A stretch of 64,000 nt of DNA from Numida meleagris (GCF_002078875.1 NC_034438.1:21395680-21459679), one strand, 5' to 3'. Numbered from the stretch's first letter, positions 39,247 through 51,515 are shown. Notes: generated from the letters alone by a model not told the origin. Made by a program: numbers and translations.

Positions 39247-39738
39247 TGTGGTTTAGTAAGTGCATCTTGTTCTCAGTGAAGTCCTCTTCAGATATTTTTT
39301 TTAACCCTCAGTACTTGCAGCAGCGGTGGGTGCAGATGCTCAGGTGCTGGCATGGGAGCTGCAGAGGCCTCTGTGAGGAGAGGCCAGTGCCACCCCGTGC
39401 AAGACATAGCTGGTTCCAGCAGACCCATTGCAGGCGACAGCTGAGCTCATCAGCCAAGCTGGTGGTCTGTCTAGGAAAACATGTCATAGAAAGGGTAAAG
39501 TCAGTGTACTGGGGAATCAAGAGGAGTAGCCCTGCAGACAGTGAGGTCAGAGGAGGAGGTGCTCTGGATGCTGAGCAGAGGTTCCTCTGTAGCCTGTGGA
39601 GAGGACTATGGTGGATCAGGTTTATCTAGAAGGACTGTAAGCCTTGGGAAGGGCCCATGCTGGGGAAAAGTGTGGGAATGAAGGAGCAGCAGAGATGAGG
39701 TGTTACAGACTGACAAAACCTCACTTCTCCAGCTCTGT
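39247..39738 (+). mobile_element. LTR, family A, copy 3, 5' part (interrupted)
   Basis: On the + strand this carries the same ordered blocks as the reverse complement of the LTR at 31992-33010. They are GTAGCCCTGCAGACAGTGAGG, then AGGAGGTGCTC, GAGCAGAGGTTCC, CCTGTGGAGAGGAC, GGAAGGACTG, GAAGGAGCAGCAGAGA and GTTACAGACTGAC. It is much more decayed than the other two copies and keeps fewer of the internal GC repeats. The left end is uncertain; TGTGGTTTAG at 39247 is only a candidate, and the strongly matching part starts near 39310. The right end is cut by an antisense CR1. The 170-codon frame that crosses it is incidental. Confidence 0.65.
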
Positions 39739-40371
39739 TTAGGGACCTTATAGGTGCAGCCCCCTGCCATGGGCAGGGTTGCCAACTGCTAGGTCACACT
39801 GTTCAGGGCCCCATCCACCCTGGGCTTGAGTGCTTCCAGGGATGGGGCATTCACAGCTTCTCTATACCAGTGCCTCACTGCTCTCTTGAGTAAAGAATTT
39901 CCCCCTCACATCCTGTATAAATTTCCACTCCTTAACTTTAAAATTATTCCCCTTTGTCTTATCTCTTATCAGACAATGTAAAAAGTCACTCTCCCTCGTG
40001 TTTATAAGCTACCTTTAAGTATTGGAAGCCTGCCATGAAGTCTCCTGGGAACTTCTCCCTCCACTCTGAACAAATCCAGCTCCCTCAACCCTTCTTCATA
40101 GGTGCTCCAGCCCTCTGTTTATCTGTGTGGCCCTCCTCTGGACCCACTCCATCAGCTCCCTGTTTTTTTTTTTTTTTTTGTTCTGGTGGCCCCAGGCCTG
40201 GATGCAGTACTGCAGGTGGGGCTTCATGAAGGCGGAGCAGAGGAGGACAACCAGTTCCCTCTCCCTGCTGGCTACCTCTCTTTTGATGCAGCCCAGGATA
40301 TAGTTGGTGTTCTAGGCTGCGAGTGGGCACTGCTGGCTCACATCCAGCTTATTGTCCACCATGACCCCCAG
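39739..40371 (-). mobile_element. Antisense CR1 fragment inserted in an LTR
   Basis: In reverse, this is the last ~640 bp of CR1, the end of ORF2 and the 3' UTR. On the + strand the diagnostic antisense phrases occur in order: AGGGATGGGGCATTCACAGC, AAGAATTTCCCCCTCAC, AAGTCTCCTGGGAAC, GGTGCTCCAGCCCTCTG, GGCCCTCCTCTGGACCCACT, CCCCAGGCCTGGATGCAGTA and CTTATTGTCCACCATGACCCC. A poly-T of 17 interrupts it at about 40161-40177. It is 5'-truncated, as is usual for CR1, and no intact frame remains. It splits a family-A LTR whose tail resumes at about 40372. Confidence 0.85.
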
Positions 40372-40516
40372 GTTTTGCCTGTTTTGATATGTGATCTCTC
40401 TGTCTTTATCTCAGCCCATGAGCCTTTCCATCTTATTTTCATCTTCCTTCTGTGGAGGGGGAGTGAGAGAGTGACTGGGTGGGGTTCTGGCAACTGGTAC
40501 AGGACAACCCACTGCA
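40372..40516 (+). mobile_element. LTR, family A, copy 3, 3' tail (interrupted)
   Basis: After the CR1 the LTR resumes with GTTTTGCCTGTT...GTGATCTCTC, CTTTATCTCAGCCCATGAGC and a GGGGGAGTGAGAGAGTGAC block, ending ACAACCCACTGCA. This is the same order as the reverse complement of 31992-32150, where the blocks are GTTTTGCCTGTGACAG and CTCATCCCGTGAGCC. About 130-150 bp of LTR sequence present in copy 1 between GACTGACC and GTTTTGCC are missing here. Confidence 0.65.
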
Positions 40517-41107
40517 ATTCTTTGTATATGTAATGCATTTGAAAAACTTTCTAAAAAGAAATTATCTGGAAAAAAATGTAGTTATGTATATGTTCAAGAA
40601 GCTGATATGATGGCAGCTGGATCTGTGCTCACTTTGCAGGTGATTTTTTTGTTTTCTTAATGAAGCTATATAAACTGAGTTTACAGTCAAATAAATTTAA
40701 CACATTAAACATCACTTCTGGTAACTGAGGCAGGGTTCTTGGCTTTGTGTATTCTCATCTTTAACCGTACCTCTTCTCGGAGTGTGCCTAGTGCTGTTGT
40801 CATATAACTAAGTCTGTAAATTAATTTAAATATCAAGTAATATCTGCATAACTACAGGTGAGAAGGCATTTTCTTGTTTGCAAAGCTGATGGAAGTGGCA
40901 GCAGTGATATCGGTTTTTGAATGAACTGAGCTCTTACGTCAGACTCCAGAATGGTTTCATTAACATTTAGTTATGTGCAATAGGTGTGGAATTGTGCGGC
41001 TGCTTATTTGGGGAAGAATTCTGACTTCTTTATGCAGTATTTTTATACAGTCACTGAAGTTATGTGCAAAATGTGTTTCTAGCTTTTTTTTTTCCCCTGA
41101 AGTCCTA
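40517..41107. other. Unannotated gap between repeats
   Basis: AT-rich sequence; no gene or repeat recognised. Confidence 0.5.
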
Positions 41108-42113
41108 GGGATGTTGTGGTGGTGAATGGAATTAAATCCAGCTGATGACCAGTCACGAGTGGTGTTCCCCAGGGGTTGGTACTGGGGCCAGTCCTGTTTA
41201 GTATCTTTAATTATCTAGGCAAGGAGATTGGGTGCACCCTCAGTAAGTTTGCAGATGATGCAAGGTTGGCAGGAAGTTTCGATCTGCCTAGGGGTAGGAA
41301 GGCCCTACAGAGGGATCTGGACAGGCTGGATTGCTGGGCTGAGGCCGGTGGGATGAAGTTCAGCAAGATGAAGTGGATCCTGCACTTTGGCCACAACAAC
41401 GCTACAGCCTTGGGGCAGAGTGACTGGGTTACTGTATGGAAGAAACGGACCTGGAAGTGTTGGTCAGTGCTGAGCTGAACATGAGCCAGTGTTGTGCCCA
41501 GGTGGCCAAGAAGGCCTACGGCGTCCTGGCTTGTATCAGAAATAGTGATGCCAGCAGGAGCAGGGAAGTGATCATCCCTCCGTACTCAGCACTGGTGAGA
41601 CCCCACCTCGAGTACTGTGTCCAGTTTTGGGCCCCTCACTACAAGAAAGACATGGAGGCCCTGGAGCGTGTCCAGAGAAGAGCAATGAAGCTGGTGAGGG
41701 GTCTGGAGCACAAGTCTTAGGAGGAGTGGCTGGAAAAACTGGGATTGTTCAGTCTGGAGAAGAGGAGGCTCAGGAGAGACCTTATCGCCTTGTACAACGA
41801 CCTGAAAGGAGGTTGTGATGAGGTAGGGATTGGTCTCTTCTCCTGCATAACTAACAATAGGACGAGGGAGAATGGCCTCAGGTTGCACCAGGGGAGGTTC
41901 AGGTTGGCTACTAGGAAAAAATTTTTCTCTGAAAGAGTGGTCAGGAACTGGAATGTGCTGCCTGGGGAGGTGGTTGAGTCACCGTCCCTGAAGGTATTCA
42001 AGAAGTGTTTAGATTTAGTACTAAGGGACATGGATTAGTGGTTAAGTATTGGTGGATGGTTGGACTAGATGATCTTGCAGATCTTTTCCAAACTTGGTGA
42101 TTCTGTGATTCTA
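41108..42113 (+). mobile_element. 5'-truncated CR1 LINE
   Basis: The element begins inside the reverse-transcriptase domain and runs to the typical CR1 3' end, GATGATCTTGCAGATCTTTT...GTGATTCTGTGATTCTA, with the short terminal octamer-like repeat. It is about 1.0 kb long. Relative to the CR1 at 62.8 kb it retains the middle of the C-terminal region. It has no 5' UTR or endonuclease part, as expected from incomplete target-primed reverse transcription. Confidence 0.9.
41176..42036 (+). pseudogene. CR1 ORF2 fragment: reverse transcriptase end and C-terminal region
   Basis: The frame beginning at 41176 encodes [19 protein letters not shown], containing the RT catalytic FADD motif (usual form FADDTK in CR1). 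Near 41430 the coding sense moves to another frame ([18 protein letters not shown], then [19 protein letters not shown]), indicating a frameshift. It meets a stop at 41718 (TAG) and continues after that in a third frame ([20 protein letters not shown] ... [11 protein letters not shown]). At least two frame changes and one stop make this a dead copy. Confidence 0.85.
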
Positions 42114-45100
42114 AGTAGGTACTGGCGCTGCTGAGGTCTATAGGAGTGACCATAAGCAAACTGAAGTCTGGAGTTGTTACAGTTGTTCCTGCAGAGCTGC
42201 AGTGTCTGTTCATCTGTCACTTGTCATTTTGTAAGGAGCAGCACCGATTGTTTGAACACTGAGAGTAAACAGTAACTCTGGTAGGATATTGTAATATAGA
42301 ATTACATTTAAAGAAACCCAAAGTGGCTTTACTTCTTGGAAGTGAAGGCTATTTGATTTTATTTAGAGAGAAGGTAAAATAAGTCTAATGATGAGGTGGC
42401 ATACTTAGATTAAAAGGAGGCTTGGAAAAATTGGATTATCTGACATGATTTACCCTTGTAGTTGCTGCTGCAGCCTCATGCTGATGGTTTGTTCTTCTGG
42501 GCGAAGGATAGCTTTTTTTCCTCTAGGAGAGGGCAAGTCCAGGTTAGGAAGAGTAGTAATTTGAGAAGTCGTTAAAGCAGTATGTGTGCTGTACACTTTC
42601 ATTTCAACAAACATTGTTGTAAAAATATGTGGTATTTGTCACAGATGAGTCTTGTAAGTATCTTAAGAGTAGGAGTGTGGAGTATGGGGAGGTAGATTAA
42701 TTAAACCTTTTTTTTTTAATTTTACATAACTTAATAAGCTATAAGTTGAGGATTTTCCAGCTTTCTAATGACCAAGTCTTTCCATTTTAAAACCTTTGGG
42801 CAATCTTAAATGAACCGGTCTGCTTAATAAACACTTGTGTATGAGTTTAGGACTTGTGTTGTAGAAAGACATGTGGGCTGGAACCATGCTCTTTTTTTAT
42901 GTGACAGGATAAAAATTCCAGGTCTAATTGGATCAAGGCTTCTCCTCCCTAACTGGTGATGTCACTGGAAAGACAGGAGAAACCTGTTGTTTTTTCCCTT
43001 TTCTTGCAGGTGGTAAGCAGAGCTTCCTGCATGAGGGAAGATGATGAGTTTGAATGAGCAAGGTGCCATTCAGCCAGGGCTCATGTGTGATGTGCCTGCC
43101 GGGGGCACTCTGCTGTGGTGGCTGGATTTGCTGCTGGCGTGATGCAACAGGTATATGTGGCCATGGGCCTGGAGCCATGATTTGTTGCCTTCACTTCTCT
43201 GTTTGGCCTGTGCTTGCCTTCAGTCTGCAGTGTTCACTAGTGTGGCAGATTTATCAGCTGCGCTAGGGCCTTGCTATGTACTTAAAACTGAACAGAATTG
43301 GTTTCGTGGAGATGACCTTTTTTCCTCCACTATATTTTTAGCTGATTTTCCCCAAAACTAGTTGTTGCTGTTTTTCTGTTCAGTGGCTTTTGGTTCTTGC
43401 CTCAGTTCAGCCACCAGTGTGTGCTGCTTTAGTAAAATCATGTAAGTTCTTTTCAGAGCAACGAACGTCTTGTAACAATGCCTGTATTGAAAAAGTAAAG
43501 CTAGTTGCCTTTGCAAAGATGTGTTAAAAAGAGTGGTAGTCTGGCTACTCAAGCACGGAGGAAAGTGGCTTATTCGTGTTGGCCTAACTTAATGAGTTCC
43601 ATGGAACACTACTGCCGTTACTTCATCTGCAATGTCAGTAGCAAGTACTTGAGTATGTACTTGTAAGATCTCTTCAGCTAAAGGAAAAACAGAGCTAGCA
43701 AACATTTATGTGTACAAACTATTCAAAGGTGTGTGGCTGTACCAGCAAGCTGAAATGAGTGTGGCACTCTGAAGAGGGGTGAGGTATTTGGAGGCATCTG
43801 TCAACCCAACAGCCAAACTGAAAATTTTTCCAGGATTGTCTTTTGTACTGCAGAGAAAAAACAGTAAAAGAAATAAACAAAACAGAAACGTACACAATTC
43901 CATACTGCTGATTCTCAGCTTGGTTACCTTGCCTAATTTGGTTGCTCCATTAGAGAAGGTATATTGATGCCCACTGGTTGACTTTGAGCTTTTGCTTTTC
44001 TTCAGTGTGTGTCTGTTCCAGATCTGGCTGAATACATTAGCTGTTTTCCTTTTTCAGTCTGTATTAGGTATCCTGAGACTGCAACAAGTCAGGTATGTGT
44101 GTCACCTGATGTTTAGGATGGTCATGTTTACCTCCTTGCATGCACACACAAAATTTGCTTGTGGCTCTGTATGCGCTGTGTGTTTCAGCACAGGTGCTTA
44201 TCTAACAAATGGCAAGTATGTAGTATTCATAGTGGTACCAAACTGCTCTTGTGCAAACTGCTGCCATTGGTCTTGTATGTAGTGGTAACTTCTTGTCACC
44301 CAGCGATGTGCCTAAGCAGAGGGAACAGCTGCATATTCATTCATACACGCAGCTGGCTAATGGGACAGTGATACTCCTGAAGTACAACTCTAATCCATCT
44401 GCTTCTGATGACATATCTCTTGCCTCAGCACAGATAGGAATTTGAAAAGAGTAATGAATATTTGAAGTTGTTAAACCGTGGGACAAGTTCCTACCTTGAC
44501 ATTAGCTTAGAGAGAGCTGAGGCAAGTTACAGCATAGTGGATTTGTCTCAGCAATCAGACAACTTTCTCTGAGATAGCGTGGTTCAGATTGTCTACCCAA
44601 GGTGAGATACTGATTGACAAGAAAATTGAAGAAGACACCATGTTTCTGGGGTGGAGGTAGTGGCTAGGTTCAGAGGAATGGAAGAGAAAGGAATTTATTT
44701 CATCTTCTCTCCTGTAATGTCTTTACAAAAAACTGGTTGTGAATGTGGCTGAGAAATTCACGTTCGGGTTGTAAAGAGCTCATGAATGCAAGTGAAATTT
44801 GTGAAGCTTGGAAACTGAAAATACACTCACTCATTAATTTCTGTGTTGTACCATCCCCCTCTCTCAATTTAAGATTCTTGCAGTGTGTATCCATTACTTG
44901 TGGGCCTGCGTTGGGACAGGATTGTGATAAACTTGCAAGAGCCCTGGCCTGCCTTCCACTGACTTTCAGGTTAGCTTCCCAAATGAAGGCAAAAGTAAAT
45001 TACCTGTAACCTGCTGATGTTAATCACAGCCTGCTACAGATACAGGTGTAGATTTCTGTTTGCCTTTCAGGCTGCTGGCTGATCAGAGGTGCTGTGATCA

Positions 45101-48100
45101 GAAACTTCATTCAGACTTCATAACATGTTAGTTGAATTGTGAGGATTTCAGGTCTGGATGGGACCATACAGACATCCATGCATCTAGACTGCATGCTTCG
45201 GATCAGGTACAGACAAATTATTGCAATATGAGCACAGACTTATTTAGGATAAGTGAAGAGAAATTGAATTTTAAATGCTGTAAGGTCTTTAAACAAGTAA
45301 ACTATAAATGTGTGGATGTGACTGATGAAAAGACTCAGTCCTGTGTGCTGCTATTAAGGTTTTTAGGCTGACAGTATTTTTAAGTCATGGTTATTTACCT
45401 TTTATATTGGGGATAGGAGGGTCAACAATCTGGATTTTTTTTGTAGACAAATGTTAGCAAAATAACTTCTTTAATATTTGTCTACCTTAATTGCAATGCC
45501 ATAGAAAATTGTATGATCTGCTATTTTTAGTTTTCCATGTCTGTTTTGATGATACAGTGCATTAGACTGCTATTAAATATTCTAAGCCATTGTACTTGTT
45601 GTCATATTGCATCTGCCTACGAGGAATTTGTTTGATCATTAAGTCACGGGAGGGAAAAAGATACAGCTCTGTGCATTCCTTTTTCTTTCCTTTTTTTGAT
45701 TTTATTATTTGAAGTAGGTAATTCTGAAGCTGGAGTGTTTCTAGATATGCTACTAGTGGCAGGCTTCTCAAAAAAGTCAGTGACAGCATTAAAGTATTCT
45801 TCTTTTAAAGCTCCAGCAGCAGGCATCAGCAAGACTTCGGTCTCATGCCTTTAATTATCTGTTTCACCCTTGTATTTCCTCAAATGTAAGAAACTCAGCA
45901 TTTTTTTTTTCTTTTTCCCCTCACAGTGTCATATTGTCACATATTATACTGCTGTAAAATATAAGACTTGGTGAAGAAGTTGGTAGATGCGTTAGCTGAG
46001 GATAGGTTGCTTGGAAGGGAAGATCTGTGTTTTTGGGCAAGCTCTGAGCATTGAGGAAACGTTTGGCCCAGAATTCACAGTGTAGGCAGAGGAATCCTAC
46101 TGCACTGTAACCAAATGGAAATGAACTGGAAGTGATGGATTACACTATGAACAAAGGTTTGGGAATATGCGTCTACAGCAAGTATCAAAACTATATTTTT
46201 ACGATGTGCAAATTTTGAGAGCTGCAGTGCTTGAAAATTGGCTCCTCTTGATCTGACAAGTTGAAGTTCATGCTTTGTTGGTCTCTCTGTAGCTGCATTG
46301 ACATCAGAAATGTCACGACCACTTTGTTAGCACATTTATCTTCTGTTAGGAAAAAAAAAAAACCTGGATAATTCCAGGTTTTTGGCTGCATAAATTAACT
46401 CCCCCTCTACCTGACTGATGTGAGAGGTAAATGGGTTATTCTCTTTGCATTATAAATGAACTCTTGGTGCTTTGTAAGCTATTATAGTGTTAGAATTAAT
46501 GATGAAATACGCATATTGCACACAAGCCTGATAGTTGATGTTAAGAAACTCCTGGTCATATAAGCCAAAACTGAATCCACAAATAAACAGACATATATAT
46601 TCAAATTTAGGTTAGAAGACTGTTTCCCTGCTGTTGAAGTAGCATGCTCTTGATGGATGTTGTAATTTTTTTTTCTTCTTTCAATGGTTGAAAATTGTTG
46701 TGCATGTTTGTCACTCTAATACTGGGGGAGAGAAGACAGATAAATAATGCTACTGTTAAGAAACCTCAGTATGGCAAGGCTGTGTGTCCAGGAACCAGCA
46801 GAAGAAACATCATAGTACACATATTGTTGTAAAGTAATGTGGCTTAGTCATCTTAGTGACTTTCTTCTTGTTAACCATCACTATTTCCACAGACATCTGT
46901 GCTTAGCTGGGTCTGATACCTACTCCAGAGCAGTTAAATGTTTTCTGCATTTTTCTGTAACTTGTTAAGAGCGCACAAAGGCTCATTCCATCAAGTTTCT
47001 GATGATACCAATACTTTAGGAAAATCATTACTCTCTCATTTCCAAAAGATGTTGGTGGCATTTCTAATCTGTCTCATTTTATGCCTCTTATTAAGCCAGT
47101 TTTCATTACTTGTTTCTAAACTATTTTTCTTAATTTACAGTTACAGTTCATTTGGGCCTCTCAGCACGTTCTCAGAACATAAATGTATATCTAATTTCTG
47201 TCCTTCCCCTTTTCTCTGCCAACAGAGCTGCATTACTAATCTGCAGTGATGACTGGTTGGTCTCATATAGGGACAAAGGCATATTGCAGACACCTCATGA
47301 AGCTACTGGTATTATAGAGAGTAAGGCAGGGGAGAGATGGGGATGAATTAATTAAGAAGCTTCCAAATTCAGTAACGTGCTTTTTTTTTTTTTTTACTCA
47401 TTCTACAGGAGAAACCAGCTATTTTTGATGGAAGTGCCCTTCTGCTAAACTGGGGGACTGAGCCCCCTTGAAAGTGAGAACATCTGTTTTAAGTTTGCCA
47501 ATTGCTTGAGCGCTTGACTCTCAGATAATGAGTAATACTTAACAGCTTCACTTTCTCCCTTTTGCTGGAATGGCACATCTCTGTGCAAATTCAGTATTAA
47601 AAAAAAAAAAAAATTAGTGCAAGTTTATCCACATATATCTAAGGTTAAACTTTGTTTTTGAGTATACTATGGATCGATCTAAACAAATATAAAGCTATTT
47701 TAAATGGAAAAATTCAGATACTCCCCAAAAGAAGTGGTTCCAAATAAAGTAGAAAATGCTCCCTTTCCAAGCGAGCAGTAGCTAAGACGAGAAGAGTTAA
47801 TTTAAAATTATATCCTCCTGACAGCTATATAGGATAAAATATAGTCACAGCACAGAAACAGAAAAAGCTGCTGTGAGTGCTTGTATATTGTGCTTCAAGG
47901 CAGTTTGGTGTAGAAACCTTACATAAAGAAATCATAAATAGTAACATGCTGAGGTAGCATATAACATGGCTGCTTGCTTACAGAATTGTATACTCTAAAT
48001 GAACCGGCATGATAAATAAGGTAAAGATGAACACTAGCCAAATAATTGACTTGGAACCCGTTTTGTAGGCCACAGAAGAAATATTGTTGCTTCAGTTTGT

Positions 48101-49604
48101 GAAGGATCACCTTCAAAAAGATAGAAATTAAAAAAAAAAACAGCAGGAAGCAGTTTTTTTCTTTTTCCCAGGAAGCTTTGACCTGCACTGTTTTAGCTGC
48201 TCTGGCAGTATAACTAGAAAATAAACTCTGACATATATATATAGTTGAACTTGGTTCTTTCTTCCCCCCTCCTCACCCCCCAGTGAATTTATAACAACAG
48301 ATGTTTAGCCTGGTTCTTCCTAATTGAGATGTGTTGTCCCTTATGTGTTGTGATTGATTACTGTGGTAAAAATCTATTGGCTCTTGATTATAATGCTAAT
48401 GAAAATTTTTTGTCATGTAGCTTGTTGTACTTCGACTTTTTCCAAAATTTGAGTTCTCATATTGTGTTATAACTTATAACAGTATAACTTAATAATTTTA
48501 GCGTAACTTTTACAAGGTTTGCAGTCTGAGCTATATTGAACTCTTTCTTTTAAAGGCTGTTTTTAGAGTGGCGTATCAGTGTTATTTTTGAGGTACTTTT
48601 AGGATATTCCATTGATACTTGAATATGAGTTGTTAAAGTTAGTAGGAATATCTGAATGTCATTTGTACTGCAATACTCTTGTGTCTCACACTGCTGCTTA
48701 TGCCTACTTTGTTTTGTTGTATGTGCTCCAAACAGTCTGTCTTGAGGCTTACTTAACACGTGAAGCTGCTCCTCTAGTGCTTGTCTTCTGAACTTCTTGT
48801 TTTCCTGAGCTGTTCCTCAGGATGGCTGGTACTTGGTGATCCAGGCAGCCGTAACATTGCACTCTTGGTGCTGTAGGGAGTGTTTGCTGCTTATCACGTA
48901 TGTTCATCCACCTCTGCCACCACTGTTTTCAGTAAAGAGATGGGAAGTGATGAGTGATACTTTCAGCGCTGTTGTTTCCAGTCTCATCTGCATGGTTGTG
49001 CTTCGAATTACACTGGATGAATGGAATGTTCCTCTTCTCTCATGAAACAAGGTTGCTCTTGGAAACCAGCCTGGTACATATTTCTGCATGTCATTTCTTG
49101 TTATGGTAAATCATAAAGACTTTATAAGTGACCTTCTGAATGTGTCTTTCTGACTGTGTGCATCTTTTTCTAAGTGCGTGCCGACTAGAATCAAAATATC
49201 ATATGGTGTGTATATTTTATTTTCCTTCAGAGAGTTTGAGTAATTCTTACAAGAAGACGGCAGTTTAAGCACCTCCTGAAGTGGTAAACTCTTGGGGTTT
49301 CTCAGGGTAAACGCTGAAAATTGTCTTTATGTGCAATAAATAAACTTCATATTACTATTCTTCACGTTGTTGCTCTATCTTGTTTACAGAATGACAGTCA
49401 AAAGTCTGAAAAACCCACCTCATTCCTGTGCCTGAGGATAGCTTTGTTGTATTTGGGGGGAAAACAACTGCCCAAGTGTTAGGTTACAGGTCTAGCTGAC
49501 TTTCTGAGGTGTTATGGCAATTACTACTTGGGTAGAAAGGTGGGCTTGTGTTTTTTAAGCTGAATGGAAGTGATCCCTCTGTTTCTTTATATGACTTTGG
49601 TAAT
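42114..49604. other. Putative intron, nothing recognised
   Basis: About 7.5 kb of AT-rich sequence without a supported exon or RNA gene. The stretch at 45140-45185 (GGTCTGGATGGGACCATACA) faintly resembles an old CR1 tail in antisense but is too short to call. Homopolymers occur at 47382-47396 and 47600-47613. Confidence 0.5.
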
Positions 49605-50522
49605 AATAGAATCATAGAATGACATACGTTGGAAGGGACCCTAGAGATCATCCAGTTACAATCCCCTGCTGTGCACAGGGCTGCCCCCACCAGCTCAGGC
49701 TGCCCAGGGCCCCATCCAGACTGGTCTTGAACACATCCAGGGGTGGGGCATCCACAGCTTCTCAGGGCCTCACTGCACTCTCTGTAAAGAATTTCTCCTT
49801 CACCTCCTATATATATTTCCACTCCTTTAGTTAAAAACCATTCCCCTTTGTCCTACTGCTGTCAGACCATGAAAGAAGTCTGTCTCCCTCCTGTTTATAA
49901 GCTCCTTTAAGTACTGGTAGGCCTTGGTAAGGTCTCCTGGGAACCTTCTCTTCTCCAGTCTGAACAGACCCAGCTCCTTCAGCCTGTCTTCATAGGAAAG
50001 GTGCTCCAGCCCTCTGATTATCTGTGTGGCCCACCCCTGGTCTCACTCCAACAGCTCCCTGGTTTTTTTTGTGCTGGTGGCCCCAGGCCTGGATGCAGTA
50101 CTGCAGGTGGGGTCTCAGGAGAGCAGTGCAGAGGACACTCAGTTCTCTCTCTCTCCCTGCTGGCTACTCCTCTTTTGATACAGCTGAGGATGTAGCTGGT
50201 GTTCTAGGCTGTATAGGCTGTAAGTGGACACTGCTTGCTCATGTCCAGCTTATTGTCCACCAGGACCCTCAAGTTCTTCTCCTCAGGGCTGCTCTCAGTG
50301 AGTTCTCTCAGTCTGTATACATATCTGGGATTGCCCTGACCAGAGTACAACATGCACCTCTTTAGGTTCACATGGGCCTCCTTCTTAAGCCTGTCCAGGT
50401 CCCTCTGGCTGTGAACATGCAACCAATTATTTATCCACTGAAGACTCCACCCATCAAACCCATATTTCTCCAATTTAGAGATAAAGATATAATGAGGGAC
50501 CATGTCAAAGGCCTTGCACATG
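49605..50522 (-). mobile_element. Antisense CR1 LINE, 3' part (interrupted by LTR)
   Basis: It starts on the + strand with the CR1 3' terminal words (AGAATCATAGAATGACATACGTTGGAAGGGACC) in antisense and reads back through the 3' UTR and the ORF2 C-terminus into the RT domain. The minus-strand frame at 50204-50521 contains MCKAFDMVPHYIFISKLEKYG, the region just after the first catalytic Asp. Sequence such as CTTATTGTCCACCAGGACC and GCAGTACTGCAGGTGGGG matches the CR1 at 39.7 kb. It is broken at 50522 by a solo LTR; the same CR1 continues at 51040. Confidence 0.9.
50518..50522. repeat. Left target-site duplication of second solo LTR (ACATG)
   Basis: ACATG precedes the LTR, and ACAAG follows it at 51040-51044 (4 of 5 equal). 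In the CR1 reading frame ACAAG is the ancestral form (DLCKAF), so the left copy has mutated. Confidence 0.8.
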
Positions 50523-51039
50523 TGTCAACGGTTTACGGGCGTTAGGCCCGATTCCGTGACAAAGGGGATGGGGGACCCAAGGGCCCACGTCCCGGGGAAA
50601 GGGGAAAAGGGTAGGGAGATGGCCCTGAGAGCAAAGAACAGCGGCAACAATCTGAGGAGAAACAAACTAATTTACTAAATAAAATATCAGAATGCAAAAC
50701 AACACACTATAATACAATATAATTACAATTTAAGCTGATAAATCCAATACAGAGAGAATGTCCCAAAATCAAGGTAGGCCTTACTCTACTACCGACAATA
50801 AGACGGCTGGAGAGCGAGGTGCTGCCAAGACGAGAGACGGCGGAAAAAGGGATGAGGTCTCGTGATCTGCAAGTTTTTATACTGCGAGCTTTTATCTTTT
50901 CCCTCCGGCTGGAAATGGTAACATAGGAGCAAAGTACCGTGGGGACTGTAGTAGTCCTTCTCTTCTGAGAACCAGGTATATCCACTACATGACGTTATGA
51001 TGTGGAATACCAATAACCGAAAATCACAAAACCATGACA
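50523..51039 (-). mobile_element. Solo LTR, family D, copy 2 (inside a CR1)
   Basis: This 517-bp minus-strand element starts on the + strand with TGTCAACGGTTTACGGGC and ends ACCATGACA, the exact reverse of the ends of copy 1 (6463-6991). The full length aligns with copy 1 at about 95% by eye, with small length differences in the CT and C-rich runs. The TATA box is preserved (TTTTTATAC in + orientation near 50874-50882). There is no internal retroviral sequence. Minus-strand ORFs here are incidental. Confidence 0.9.
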
Positions 51040-51515
51040 ACAAGTCTGGGTAGATGACATCAGTTGCCCTTCCTTTGTCCACCAATGCCATTAGTCCATT
51101 GTAGAAAGTCACTTGATTGGTAAGGCGTGATCTGCCCTTGGTGAAGACGTGCTGTCTCAGATAAAATCCTTGTCACGCATGTGCCTTAACATAACTTCCA
51201 GTCATCCTTTCTGTCCTTCTTAAAAATGAGTGTGATGTTGCATTTTTTTTCTAGTCACTAGGGACTTCACCTGACTGCAGTGGCTTTTCAGGTATCATTG
51301 AGAGTTGCTGAGTACCCCAGAATTCTTTGTGTCTGTTGAAGCCAGTTCTCCTTTCTCATTTATCAGAGGAGGTACGCTGTCCTTGGCCTTTCTGTTCTGA
51401 CCAGTGTACCTGTAGAATCCTTTCTGGTTATTTTTCACATCTCTTGCCAAGTTCAGTTCCATCTGTGCCTTGACTTTCCTGATTCCATCTCTGCAAATCT
51501 GAATCCCTGCTCAAA
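51040..51515 (-). mobile_element. Antisense CR1 LINE, 5' part (continuation after LTR)
   Basis: The CR1 resumes with CAAGTCTGGGTAGATGACATC, which in reverse reads ATDVIYPDLCKAF across the LTR site and so contains the first RT catalytic region (Y-x-D). Farther on, antisense CR1 phrases follow: CTAGTCACTAGGGACTTCACC, GGCCTTTCTGTTCTGACCAG, GTACCTGTAGAATCC, and CCAAGTTCAGTTCCATCTGTGCC. Part of the CR1 between the RT N-terminal region and this upstream block appears deleted (around 51180-51240 and 51300). The left border on the minus strand is blurred. Confidence 0.8.

Noticed and set aside
39117..39629. 170-codon + strand ORF
   Set aside because: Its second half lies in a decayed LTR and its first half in ordinary AT-rich DNA. 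No domain or splice context supports it.
45135..45190. Faint resemblance to a CR1 3' tail in antisense
   Set aside because: Only about 40 bp with scattered matches; neither end nor neighbouring CR1 sequence is visible.
50707..51112. Minus-strand ORFs of 92-107 codons
   Set aside because: They lie in the family-D solo LTR and its junction with the CR1; the same frames recur in part in the other LTR at 6.5 kb.
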